Assembly (NCBI GenBank): GCA_033064195.1
Contig: JARBJD010000084.1
Location: forward strand, 62,001 to 126,000
DNA: 64,000 nt
Direction of reading: 5' to 3'
From: Blattamonas nauphoetae
Lineage: Eukaryota > Preaxostyla > Oxymonadida
Below, piece by piece: positions 48,501 through 59,388 of the stretch. The notes under the pieces were generated by a model. That model did not search any database and was not told the origin of the DNA. It saw nothing but the letters and a program-made list of their open reading frames with translations. The first letter of the stretch is position 1; each line of letters begins with the position of its first letter. The translations under genes and the position numbers were made by a program.

Positions 48501-51500
48501 AGTTTCTTGTCCACAATCTTCCCATCTCCATTTGTCAAAACTCCAATGCTAATCACTTCAGAGTTCGTCTCCTGGGCATCCACAGCCACTCCAAGCCAAT
48601 ATTCTGAATTCTTCTCCAAACGAGACGAAACAAACGAGAGCGTCACATCTGTCTTCGAGGCTTCCGACTCTTCTTCCACAGAAATCGAAATCAGATGGGC
48701 ATGAGAAGGAACCACGAACACGCCAGCTTTCACAAATCCGGGCAGAGAACCATTTGTGATGCCGGTGACAGTGTATCTGTAGTCGTATCGAAGACTTCCT
48801 TCTTCTGATGTCGAGCTGAGAGGAATCGACGATGATGCAGCTTCATCATCTCTTTCCCATGCACACGGATCTCTGCGATGTGAGCTGTTCCTGTTGGAGT
48901 ATCTTTCGGTGTTCCAGACACTGTCATTGTGTACGTCTCCCCAATCACAAATCCAGACCCAGTGATCGACACAACTGTCGATGTCGAACGGTCCGCAGAA
49001 CAAGAAGCTCCACTCACTCTCACTCGCTCAGATGGCATCTCAAACACAACTGAATCAATCACAACTGAATCAACAGACGATCCCAATCTCAGCCACTCCA
49101 CTTTGTATCTCACTCCAAACTCAAGCTGCTTCTTCCGTTCTTCCTCATCTTCTGCAAATGGAAACAGTGACAGTTTCTTGTCCACAATCTTCCCATCTCC
49201 ATTTGTCAAAACTCCAATGCTAATCACTTCAGAGTTCGTCTCCTGGGCATCCACAGCCACTCCAAGCCAATATTCTGAATTCTTCTCCAAACGAGACGAA
49301 ACAAACGAGAGCGTCACATCTGTCTTCGAGGCTTCCGACTCTTCTTCCACAGAAATCGAAATCAGATGGGCATGAGAAGGAACCACGAACACGCCAGCTT
49401 TCACAAATCCGGGCAGAGAACCATTTGTGATGCCGGTGACAGTGTATCTGTAGTCGTATCGAAGACTTCCTTCTTCTGATGTCGAGCTGAGAGGAATCGA
49501 CGATGATGCAGCTTCATCATCTCTTTTCCCATGCACACGGATCTCTGCGATGTGAGCTGTTCCTGTTGGAGTATCTTTCGGTGTTCCAGACACTGTCATT
49601 GTGTACGTCTCCCCAATCACAAATCCAGACCCAGTGATCGACACAACTGTCGATGTCGAACGGTCCGCAGAACAAGAAGCTCCACTCACTCTCACTCGCT
49701 CAGATGGCATCTCAAACACAACTGAATCAATCACAACTGAATCAACAGACGATCCCAATCTCAGCCACTCCACTTTGTATCTCACTCCAAACTCAAGCTG
49801 CTTCTTCCGTTCTTCCTCATCTTCTGCAAATGGAAACAGTGACAGTTTCTTGTCCACAATCTTCCCATCTCCATTTGTCAAAACTCCAATGCTAATCACT
49901 TCAGAGTTCGTCTCCTGGGCATCCACAGCCACTCCAAGCCAATATTCTGAATTCTTCTCCAAACGAGACGAAACAAACGAGAGCGTCACATCTGTCTTCG
50001 AGGCTTCCGACTCTTCTTCCACAGAAATCGAGATCAGACGGGCAACAGACGGGATGGTGAAGATTACATCTTCACCAATCGATGGTTTGAATCTTTGGTT
50101 CTGCTTGTTCAGATTAGTCACAGAAAAGACAACTCCCTCCTTCCACTTCGAGTCATGTCCAATCTCTCCCAGTGTGACTTTCCCCGTCGACACTCCCTCA
50201 GGATCTGTCGAGAACACGACATTGAATGTCGATAATTCGTGCAGAGTGAGGACGTATTCCCCATCCTCAAGATCCATCCCACGTAGATGAAGAACCGCCT
50301 TCGTTCTGCTTTCGTCCAGGTCACACGAGGTAGACAGAAGTTCAGGCAAATAAACAACAGTGATCGGGCCAGATGGGGAGGAGACATCACGATCGGGCAG
50401 AGAAGCGGCGAGAATGGTGTATTCCTCGAGGTCGTGTTGGAGGAGTCCCTGCTCTCCCGTCGAAACAGGAATTGTTCCTTCCGACGCTGAGTTCAGTGAG
50501 AACACAACAAGTCGACCGATATTTGGTGCTGATCCCTCAGTTGGTGTCCGTGTGCCTCTTCCATTCGACACGAGGACAAGAAGCATGCCGCTCACAATCT
50601 GATCCAACTGAACAATCATCGATCCATTTGTCCCATTCCGAGTGGTGACCAGTATCAGTGAAGTGACGGAGGCCGGTTGGAGGGTGGTTGAGATGAGATT
50701 GCTGTGTTCAGCTGGATAAATCAGTTTGGCCGTGTCTGTCTGATCGGAGAAGCAGTCGACGATCGTCGCTGAGCTCAGAGGAGGAATGGGATATGCGTCC
50801 GATCCGGCGATGTAGAGAATGTGACCGTTTGCATTCGCAGCCTGGCATTGTCTGAACTGAAGCGAGGAGAGTAAGATTGAGGTGGAGGTGTACAGATTGA
50901 TCGCTCCTCCCCCACTGGTGTAGGTTGTCCCAGAAGTGCGGCAGTTCTGGAAGAGGCAATTGGATATTCCTGTGTCGGCAGATCTGACATTCCACTTTGA
51001 AAGCCAGATTGCTCCGCCTTTCCCGGTAGCGGAACAATCGAGGAAGACGCATTCGGAGATCGTGGCAAACTGAAGTGTGCCATAGACGCAACTTCCCCAA
51101 CCAGCAGAGCAGTTCTCGAAAGAGGTGGAAGTGACGACGAGTACGTTCGTTGCGTCCGGGTTGAGGACGAACATAATTGCTGCTGAAGTACTGGAACCTT
51201 GGCAAGTGTGAAAAGAACATGACTCAACGATCAGATCAGTGTACCGATAGTTCGTGACCAGCGCCGGGACTGCGGTAGTCGGAGTGAATTTGAAAGTGCA
51301 AAGACGGAAGGAGTTGAGAGTGGAATTCTCGCTCAGACGAGTCTGTGTGGTATAGTGGACCGAAAGATGTGCTGGTTCGCCCGCCGTGCAGGACACGAAA
51401 GATGAGTTCAGGGCGAAGAGATCTCCTCCCTCGTTCATTTCGTTGATGGCAGTTCCCGACAGATAGTTCGAACTGTGGGCGATGTGGCTTGCTGTGATGG

Positions 51501-52329
51501 ACTGCCGAACTGAGGCGAATGGGGAAGAGTTGATGCATTTTGGCGTTGATGGGCTTGTCACGTTCAAGAGAAGAGTGCCAACGAGTTGAGTTCTGACCTT
51601 TGTTCGTTCTGCGCTGTGACTTTTGGGTCTGAAATCGAAGAGCGGACCAGTTCCCAAAATCAGCTCTGTATCGGCGAGGTCAAGTCCAATTCCACAAACT
51701 GATAGTTCTTGGCTCAGCTCAGTGGATCCTTCAGCATTCTGTTCCATCTTCGAAGACGAGAGGCTCGTCAGAGGGAAGAGAATCTGAAAAGCCGATGAGG
51801 TGTAAATACAGCCAACTAATGAGACTGTGTTCCCAATATCACCCCCAGCACACCCAATTCTAAATGGGGAACAGTCTGAGCTGGAAGAAATGTGGCTGGA
51901 GCGGACAGTAACTGACGAGTCCAAAACGGTTGCGACTGATCCTCCAGAAGAGCCGCAATCAAAATTTAGCAATGAAAGCGAGATAGTCGAGTTGCAAAAA
52001 ATAAACAATGAGATGGGTGCATTTTCATGATCTGCAGCACCGTTCTTCTCATTATTTGATGGATTGTTGTGTGAGCTCGTCAGCGTCGATGATGGGTATA
52101 TTGTTGTGCTGTGCCCATGAAGTTCCAACGATGCCGAAAAAACTTCGTGATTTAATATGTGAAATTCACCCCTCGGGAGATTTAATTGTCTGGCGGCGGA
52201 GTGATCTTTGTTCCAGCTGAGGCCTTCGTGAAGAGCCAGGAATGGACTCAGTGAGGTTAGCGTGGAAACTTCGGTGTAAGAATGTACACTCAAAAGACTA
52301 ACCAAAAACCACGTGAGCATTGGCATCAT
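45587..52329 (-). CDS. Large beta-helix surface protein with TM helix and pseudokinase tail, one frameshift
   Basis: Starts at ATG 52329 with signal peptide MMPMLTWFLVSLLSVHSYT and totals about 2250 residues. A beta-helix-like region (FTSCTAGEPAH, SCSFHTCQGSSTSAAIMF, SECVFLDCSATGKGGAIWL) is followed by three tandem copies of a 224-residue Ig/IPT-like unit (48061-50040), more beta domains, a membrane helix (WIIPVVVCVLLALILLIVLI) and a pseudokinase tail almost the same as in the gene at 37692-43148. In the middle repeat a T-run has three T (48853-48855) where the other two copies have four, shifting the frame. This is either a real disabling mutation or a sequencing or assembly error. The last exon-like part is otherwise open. 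Confidence 0.8.
48061..50040 (-). repeat. Three near-identical 672-bp coding repeats
   Basis: The block starting CAAATCCGGGCAGAG occurs at 48061, 48733 and 49404 (steps of 672 and 671). Each encodes about 224 residues from LISISVEEESEASKTDVTL to GSLPGF. Units are almost identical at DNA level, so they arose recently or are kept alike by conversion. The one-base difference in step is the frameshift in the middle unit. Confidence 0.9.
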
Positions 52330-52601
52330 CGATGTTTTTAAACTCTCGATCCACCCCCTTCATCTTTTTCATCAAAAAAATAAGTTTACTCAATTATGAA
52401 CGAAACCTCCCCGAGATATCGATTATCATCTTGTATCTCTGACACGTTTGGATGTAGATGTATCTCAAGATGATTTGTGAACAGCTCACTACTTATTGCG
52501 AATCTATTCCTCGCACTTATTTCCCGCCGAAATTTCCTCATTCACCATTTCTTTTTTCGTGACCGTGCATTCTTATTTCATCATCATTCCGATTATCTCC
52601 A
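52330..52601. promoter_or_regulatory. Divergent intergenic region (surface protein / cyclin)
   Basis: This 272-bp gap separates two divergent starts and must hold both promoters. It includes AT-rich stretches (ATCAAAAAAATAAGTTTACT near 52370) but no motif I can name. Confidence 0.4.
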
Positions 52602-53997
52602 ATGGAAATTGATCCACCACACCACAAAGAGTCAGAATGGTCACGCTCCAATTGTCAAGTTTGCCGTTTCATTATTCTTATCCACCCTCTCCATCCATCA
52701 GAACGATCCATCATTGATCGTCTTTTCCGTATCTCCGTCCGGATCGTCTCTCCATGATTGTCCGCGTCTCCCAGTCATTCGTCAACAAACTCTCTCCACC
52801 CCTCCGACCGACGCTGCTCTTCAGAACGATTCCAATGAAGCAGCAGGATTGGGGGGTTATATGGAACTCAAATCGTCCGTTATTCTCTTTTTCTATTTCT
52901 TTACAGAACATCAAATACCACATCCGAACAATCTGCAATAAACCCACTATATGAGTGTCCATCTGATCTTCAATGTCTCCACACGACACCATATTACAAC
53001 TATTCAACGGAGATTCCAACAGAACCGTTTCCAAACCAACTTCCAGTCAACCCCGACAATCGAAGCCCATTCTCACATCAATTTTCAGCAGATGCTCCAA
53101 TTTTTGTTCCTAGTCGCCTGAACACTTCCACCACAAAATCATGTCTTCCTTCCCCGTTTCGTGAAGATGGTGTGACATCTCTCTCTTTAACAGTCTCTTT
53201 TCGTGTGAACTAGCTCTCCCATCTCCGATTCTGGATACGGAAAGAATGACAGATCAATTAATTCAATTCACAGCTTACTGTATCACATCTGTAGCGAAAG
53301 CCAACACAAAGTTCGTTCTTCAACGTCAATATTCGCAACCACATTTTTTGCTCGATTTTACACTTATAAGCATCTATCCCTCCATTTTTACTTTTTCTAG
53401 TCTTCTTGTTTCATTTTTCATCATTATTTGATCTATCTTTCATCCATTCCGTCAGATCCCACCCACGACAGGATGTTGACAACGTCCTCGTCTATCTCCT
53501 CCAACGCATGCGAAAACACGCTGAGCTACGTCCATCGGAACTGATGCAAGCTCTTGCCTTTATGGACGATCTTTCCCACTCTTTGTTTGCCTTCTATCGC
53601 GTTCTTCACATCTTTCAATCATATAACCCCATCACTCATCCTGTGAAATGACCCCCTCTCGCTTCATCTCTTGTAGTCCCGTGTCTGGCTTTGCCATGGA
53701 TACAGGCAACTGTGTACTTGCTACCATTGTGTGTGTCATGATTGCACACAAATTCAACTCTGACAAACCATATTCCAATGCTTGGTGGGCCCAAGTCTTC
53801 GGTGTTCAGCTGAGTGTGCTAAACCAATCGGAAGAAAGTGTTCTTCAGATGCTGAATTGGAAGGTTTACTCATTTTCAACCAGTCACATTTATCTGACTC
53901 TCTCTCCCAGTTGGAGATACCTCTAGATGTCTATCGAAGATATTATGTTGCCCTTGTTGAAGGAAGTGAAAAGAAAGTTTCAAAACAGCCAAACTAG
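52602..53997 (+). CDS. Cyclin (N-terminal cyclin box, PHO80/PCL-like), seven exons
   Basis: Exons inferred by eye: 52602-52658, 52702-52874, 52907-53169, 53214-53310, 53456-53584, 53677-53863, 53911-53997. All six introns have GT-AG ends (32 to 145 nt) and joining them keeps one frame of 330 residues. The first 160 residues or so are Ser/Pro-rich. The rest is a cyclin box: LIQFTAYCITSVAKANTK, DNVLVYLLQRMRKHAELRP, SELMQALAFMDDL, then CVLATIVCVMIAHKFNSDK, WWAQVFGVQLSVLNQSEESV, LQMLNWKLEIPLDVYRRYYV. It would bind and activate a cyclin-dependent kinase. The first exons are less certain than the cyclin box. Confidence 0.8.
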
Positions 53998-54356
53998 TCT
54001 ACGGACACATTTTCTCCATCCTTTTTTTCATTTTCAATTGTTTTCCTGTTTATCCGTTTTTTTGGTGGAACTAGTTGCCCATTTTGTCTACCCGCCTTTT
54101 TCTTAGGCTCTGATTTCTTAACTATCATTTTCTTCCTCATAACGCCCTATATGAGGTTGTCTTTGAGGATTGTGTTTGATAACTAACACGGAACACTCGA
54201 ACGGATTAATTTCTCTTCATCTCAACAACCAACTCAAGGTACATTTCTGGTGAAAGCGGGTAGGGAAGAAGAATAGTTTATTGTGACGGAATGAGAAACA
54301 CAGAAGATGGACGTGCAGAAAGAGTCAGTTGAAGAAGCGTGTCAGAAAGAAAAAAA
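53998..54356. other. Intergenic, convergent 3' ends
   Basis: Between the 3' ends of the cyclin and adaptor genes. T-rich stretches just after 54000 could serve as polyadenylation context. No gene or repeat seen. Confidence 0.4.
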
Positions 54357-55554
54357 CTAGGATTTTTGTGTCAATATCCGCGTCAGTTCCTCAATGTTCT
54401 TGTTCAATTTCTTCAGCTCTTCCAGCTGCTGCTTGAGGAGGTTGTCTGTGTCGCCGCTCGACCCAATTGACGACGAATTCGGACTGTCTGATGCTCCTGT
54501 AGATTTCAACACTGGTGACGACTTGGCAAATGAGTTGGATGTCGCTGATGCTTTTGGTCCGATGGTTGAGGGCTTGGGGGTTGATCCACCCCCTCCAAAC
54601 TTCTGTGCTGGTGGGTCGTTCTTCGGTGGTGGGCCAGAAGTTGCAGGTGTAATTTCGCCTCTTTCTTGTGCTGCCACTTTCTTGGCTCGGGCAGCAAGTG
54701 CAGCAGCAAGACCGCCAGCCGCGCCTCCACCCATCCCCCCTCCCCCTCCACCACCACTTGGCCCTGTGGCGACAGGAGCAGGCCTGTTTTCAGCAGGATC
54801 GACAGGCTTGATACCAGCTGCCTCGTCTCGTGCCTTCTTCTCTGCCATTTTCCTGGCTCTTTCTGCGAGTTGCTCTTGCATTGACATTCCTCCTCCGCCG
54901 CCACTAGCCGCTTGCTTGGGGGGAGGGGAGTTTGCTTGTGGGATGAGAGGGGGTGGTGGGGGCACAGATCCACCAACTGCCGCCGACACTGTCGCTCCAG
55001 CGCTGGGAGGGGCAGCTGCGGGTTTAGAGACTGCTGGGGCTGCGGGGGCAGCAGGAGCGGGTGGGGCGGCCGATGGTGGTGTGGATACTTTCATATAGCT
55101 TCCAGGAACGAGTTTCTGGGCTCCCTGGTGTTTGACAGTCCACCACGCCCCTGATTGACTAACGAGCTCAAATTTGTCGCCCTTTTTAAACCCGATACAT
55201 CGTGGATCTGAAGGGTTTCCAGCATAGTCAGAACTGGCCTCAACCCATTGCCCTCCGCCGCCAGCAGCTGGTGGTGGTGGGGCAGCTGCAACCTCCTTAA
55301 TATACGAGGTGGGCACATAACCTACATGGCAGAATGAGAGGAAAATATCATAGTGTCACACCTTGTGTGCCACCTGCATTCGTGCAAAGGGACCACCCAG
55401 GAGATGCTTCTTTGATGTATGTGAGTCGTTCTCCCACAGTAACGGTGAGTTGGCCGGCCTATAGTGGTGAGATGACGAAAAATATAATGAGAAAAATGGT
55501 GAGATGTCAAACTCCCGTTGCCTGATATGCCTTGGTGACTTCTCGATTTGCCAT
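54357..55554 (-). CDS. Two-SH3, proline-rich adaptor with C-terminal coiled coil (actin-regulator-like)
   Basis: Three exons: 55513-55554, 55362-55458 and 54357-55321, with introns of 54 and 40 nt (GTTTGA...TATAG and GTGTGA...TGTAG), give 367 residues from ATG 55554. The first SH3 is formed only by splicing (KAYQATGAGQLTVTVGERL, ASPGWSLC, GYVPTSYIKEV). The second follows (EASSDYAGNPSD, KKGDKFELV, GAWWTVK, LVPGSYMKV). Then comes a Pro/Gly/Ala-rich linker with VPPPPPLIPQ, a WH2/GAB-like GGLAAALAARAKKV, and a short C-terminal coiled coil (LLKQQLEELKKLNKNIEEL). The layout recalls Ena/VASP-like actin regulators, where such ends bind G-actin and tetramerise. Function is inferred. Confidence 0.8.
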
Positions 55555-55742
55555 GTGTACCCCATTATTTGAAACAAGTTGACAGTGTGAGACAAAACAA
55601 TCCAAATCAATACTGTCAAAGAATCTGGTACTTGGAATAATCAAGAAACGTTCAAAAAAAGAGAATGTGAGAGAGGATTAATCGGGATCCTCAACTCATT
55701 TTCTTTCCGTTAAAATGAAGATAGATTGTGTTGGATCACATC

Positions 55743-57689
55743 TCACCTCGTATTTATTGAACACGCTCTGTACAACTCATCATCCGAAAAACGTCCAACC
55801 ACGAACGGATTCAGATAGCTGAACAAGACAACGAGAATGATCAATTGAAACCGAACATACTTCCACCAATCCGATCCACACATTGCTTGTCCGTTCCGTG
55901 AGCAACTTCCACGCTGAAATAATCAAGATACAGAGAGATGGAAGAGAGAAAGGATGACGAGAGAGAATCAAAAAAACGAGTTTTAAAGAATATTTCACAA
56001 TTATATATCAATAGTCCCCCTTCTCTCCATCAACATCCATCCATCTCCCTGTTTTTTTCTCTTTTTTCTCACGCTTCCACACATACCCCGAACATCTCCT
56101 TGTCTGCCTTTGTTCCGCGGTCAAGTGTGGTCAAGTTTTGGCAGAAGAAGCACGAATGCGAGAAGAACATAACGAGGGCAAATATGCCCATCATAAACGC
56201 CACAAAGTTGAACATGAAGCTCAGGAGAGGGATAATCTTGAAGTCTGAAATCCCAGTCTGACATGGAAAGAGAATGAATGACACGAGGAAGAATCGAGAA
56301 AAAATGCGGGAAACAGTCCATTGGAGTCTCAATTAAAATAAAAAAAGCGGGGATAGAACGAGAGAATCGATGGATTTTCCAACAAGTGGTGTTGACCCTT
56401 CCCATACCTTGAAAAATGCAAAACCAGAGCATCCAGCGGAGAGAAAACCGGCAAAACCTGCAGAAAGGCAAAATATTTGGAAATGCTTGTGGTTATACTG
56501 GCCTACACAGTTGCCGACAAACGGGCCTGCGTAAGAAGAGAGGGATGGCATGAATGATGAAAAGAGAGGAAGGGCAATAAACAGGAGAGCAGTGAGGAGA
56601 AATTGAAGGTCGTCTTAGGATGATCGAAGATGATCACTGAAACCATCCAAAAAAGCGTGGAGCACAAAACCATACAGTGATGATCCATTCGCATAACACA
56701 ACGGTCGCAGAGTGAACAATGATGTGCTCGATCGGGGCGTACAGAATTACATTTCTTACACCACGACAATCCCAAGAATCGAGCAACATCTTCATCTGAA
56801 TCTAAATGCATGTTATGCTGAATATATAGAAACACACAAGGTGATTTTGGAGATTCTCCATCCATTTCATTTGCTACAAGCATTGGACCGGCATCTTGTT
56901 CGGTTTCAGAAAGTTCAGCTGTGTCTGGAGGAGGTGGTGGTGGTGGCTGACAGATAAATCCAAAAGAATCATGAGAGAGACAGGAAAGTCTGGAAGCATT
57001 TCAGAAAATAGCTGAAATAGGGAATTAATGGAGAAATTGTCGGGCGAATTCCAAAAATTGTCCGTGGCAACATACAGTTGTCTGTTCCAGTTGATGGTCA
57101 CTTTCTCGATGTTCTCGAACTAATCGTTCGCGCGTAGACACAATTAGTGCATTCTGTGTCTCGAGCCATTCTGGTGGTGCCGAGCCAGGGTCAATCAGAC
57201 TGTGAAACACGATGTATCAGACGATTTACAACAAAAACGGAACAAAGTGGGAAAAATTACAACAAATTATTGATAATTCACACAATACAAAGATATATGA
57301 AGCCAGTGTCCAGATGAGGAAGACTGCTTGAAGTATACAGACGAGAATGGTCACCCACTTCGATGATGGCCACAGACCAGCTCGAGTTGGCCCGTAAAAG
57401 GTCACTCCATCCAAAATAATAACCAAACTACCGGAGAATTGAAGGAAGAGAAAGAAAACAGGTTCTGAAAGATGTGGAATGTCAAACATCACAAAGACGA
57501 ACATTCCCGTGTCGTCGCATCTCATACTTTTGGCCCGGGTTCGTGTAATATACTTCCACGACCATCGGATCGCCATCGAGTGTGTTCTCCTCGATGGGTT
57601 TGAGGAGGGCACCCTTAAAAACTATAATTCACCTCACATTCACGAGTATCACGACTCTCACTAAACGAAACAATCTCAGGACTACTCAT
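55743..57689 (-). CDS. DHHC palmitoyltransferase, multi-exon
   Basis: This membrane enzyme transfers palmitate to cysteines of target proteins. The catalytic cysteine-rich domain is spread over exons: [30 protein letters not shown], then [15 protein letters not shown] after an intron at about 56530-56680 that splits the DHHC Cys codon. An upstream exon holds two hydrophobic segments ([36 protein letters not shown]) and the DPG motif ([11 protein letters not shown]). Downstream exons hold two more ([17 protein letters not shown] and [16 protein letters not shown]). At least six introns are needed. The 5' end is uncertain: ATG 57689 needs a 19-nt intron, otherwise translation starts at an ATG further in. 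The stop is at 55743-55745. Confidence 0.75.
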
Positions 57690-57776
57690 CCCATCTCTCT
57701 GAGTGATTGTCTATTCTTAAAATCGTTGGATTAATCATGAACCCGTAATCGATTGTTCTCTGTCCAACTCCATCTA
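57690..57776. promoter_or_regulatory. Short divergent promoter region
   Basis: Only 87 bp separate the likely start of the DHHC gene (minus) from ATG 57777 (plus), so both promoters must be compact. No named motif seen. Confidence 0.35.
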
Positions 57777-58934
57777 ATGAGTTCTGGAATCTCTTCGTCA
57801 ACTCATATCTCTGAACAAACACACTTTGGTATGTGTCTTTCTCGCGTTTCATTGGACGTAGATCCTGCAGCCTTCGTGAATTGGGATGAAGAACCTCTAG
57901 AATTATTGTCCGACGTACTACCACTATGTCGCTCTCTGATATCCATGGTGAAGGCAGGTCATTCAATTGATGACAAATTAGAAACTAAAGCAGAATTGCT
58001 TCTTGGAAACTTCTGGTTTTCATACAGGGAAGCTGATGCCGATCAATCCATTCTTGGCCTTGTACCATCCCCAACTGATGACCCTCTGAGTGAATTTGTG
58101 ACTTCTATCATTGTCCTCCTTCCAACAGACCACAAGGGACTTGTCACCACAATGATGGATATCCTCAAATGCCTGATCCAGGATTGTTCATCCAACATCC
58201 ATCTAACTCTCTTGAAAGCTGCTCTGATCCCTCGTCTCATCACCCACCTGAATCCACTGTCTCTTTCCTTCACAGATTCTCAAGAAATCCACTCACATCT
58301 CACATCCATCATCTCTTCTTCAATCTGGCTGGCAACTCAGTTCGGACTCAACAAACTCAAAATTGAAAATTGGAATGAACAACAGACTATTCACGAGACA
58401 GTGTTACAGCAAGTTCTCATCCCAGCCGAGCCATATATCCGCCATCTCTGCGTCCACTCCAGTTCGATCGTCGATCAGGACCAATCGATCCTTTTCATGC
58501 GCATTCTTGGTCGACTCTTCCGAATTTGTCCTTTCCATCCACCAACATTGGATCTTGTTCAGAATCTCCCAGTATTTATGACGATACCGAACGCTCTCTC
58601 CACTTTTGTCTTCGAAGCCTCAATTTGGCACATTCTCTTCGAAGCTACAACCGCCCAGCGAGAATGGAACGAACAAGGCGGAGGCATCCTTCAGACAGGG
58701 AAGACAGTTCTTATATATCTGAGAAGCGAGGGTTTTGAGGACTCGATGGAACAGAAACTGACAACCGATAAAAACGGTTTCTGGAAAAGAGCTTTGGAGA
58801 GAGATTCGATTGCATTGAACAACATGCTGGGAACGAATCTGCTCGCTGACGGAGATCAAGGACACGACGTTCCACGAGCACTGCTGGGCACACTGAGCTT
58901 AAACTCACCGAGACAGTCAAGTGAATGTGGGTGA
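57777..58934 (+). CDS. ARM/HEAT-like protein of an oxymonad-expanded family (385 aa)
   Basis: Starts at ATG 57777 (MSSGISSSTHISEQ). It is an all-helical protein with leucine-rich helical pairs (FVTSIIVLLPTDHKGLVTTM, LKCLIQDCSSNIHLTLLKAA, LTSIISSSIWLATQFGLNKL) ending in an acidic/basic C-terminus. It fits the pattern FVNWDEEPLE...SLISMVKAG...LVPSPTDDPLSEFV, which I associate with a very large family of uncharacterised proteins in Blattamonas. The recognition is from memory. No introns seen. It may act as a scaffold; no catalytic motif is present. A paralogue lies at 59389. Confidence 0.7.
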   Translation: MSSGISSSTHISEQTHFGMCLSRVSLDVDPAAFVNWDEEPLELLSDVLPLCRSLISMVKAGHSIDDKLETKAELLLGNFWFSYREADADQSILGLVPSPTDDPLSEFVTSIIVLLPTDHKGLVTTMMDILKCLIQDCSSNIHLTLLKAALIPRLITHLNPLSLSFTDSQEIHSHLTSIISSSIWLATQFGLNKLKIENWNEQQTIHETVLQQVLIPAEPYIRHLCVHSSSIVDQDQSILFMRILGRLFRICPFHPPTLDLVQNLPVFMTIPNALSTFVFEASIWHILFEATTAQREWNEQGGGILQTGKTVLIYLRSEGFEDSMEQKLTTDKNGFWKRALERDSIALNNMLGTNLLADGDQGHDVPRALLGTLSLNSPRQSSECG

Positions 58935-59388
58935 GTTGTGCACCAATGCTCTGCAAAAACTGCCGACCATCTGCATAATATGCCCAGCACGCGATGCTGA
59001 CGACTAAACAGCAGACAATGTGCCAAATCATCGAGCATGCAACTCCATCGCATTCGTTGAGATCCTGTGAAGACTGGCCTGAGCACGAACACAGCTGCGA
59101 TGAGGACGACAGAAGGAAGGAGGAAGACGAGCGGATGGAGAGGAACAATTCGCAATTGGAGAACAAATTCCAGGCTAATGAGTCGAATCATGATCGGTTG
59201 GGGGTGAAGTGAAGTTATTATTGTTCTTATTGAGATTATCCTGTTTTTGTTGATGTCTTTTGGAAACTGAACCATATTTATTCGGCTTCAAAGTGATTTG
59301 GATTGAAAATAACTGAAGGAAATGGGGATGATGAGATTTTTGTTTATGGTGGTTTTGATCAGACAACCTTTGCTCCATTCGTTGTGAA
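58935..59388. other. Intergenic between two ARM-like genes
   Basis: The minus strand has hydrophobic open stretches (about 58860-59275) that overlap the 3' end of the upstream gene. I do not call a gene there. Confidence 0.35.

Noticed and set aside
54394-55098. A 234-residue plus-strand ORF rich in Pro and Gly
   Set aside because: It is the antisense of the Pro/Gly-rich linker of the SH3 adaptor, which has splice sites and domains on the other strand.
58856-59275. Possible small membrane protein on the minus strand (IWHIVCCLVVSIACWAYY)
   Set aside because: It needs a 22-nt intron and overlaps the 3' end of the plus-strand gene without a clear start or stop. It remains possible but unsupported.
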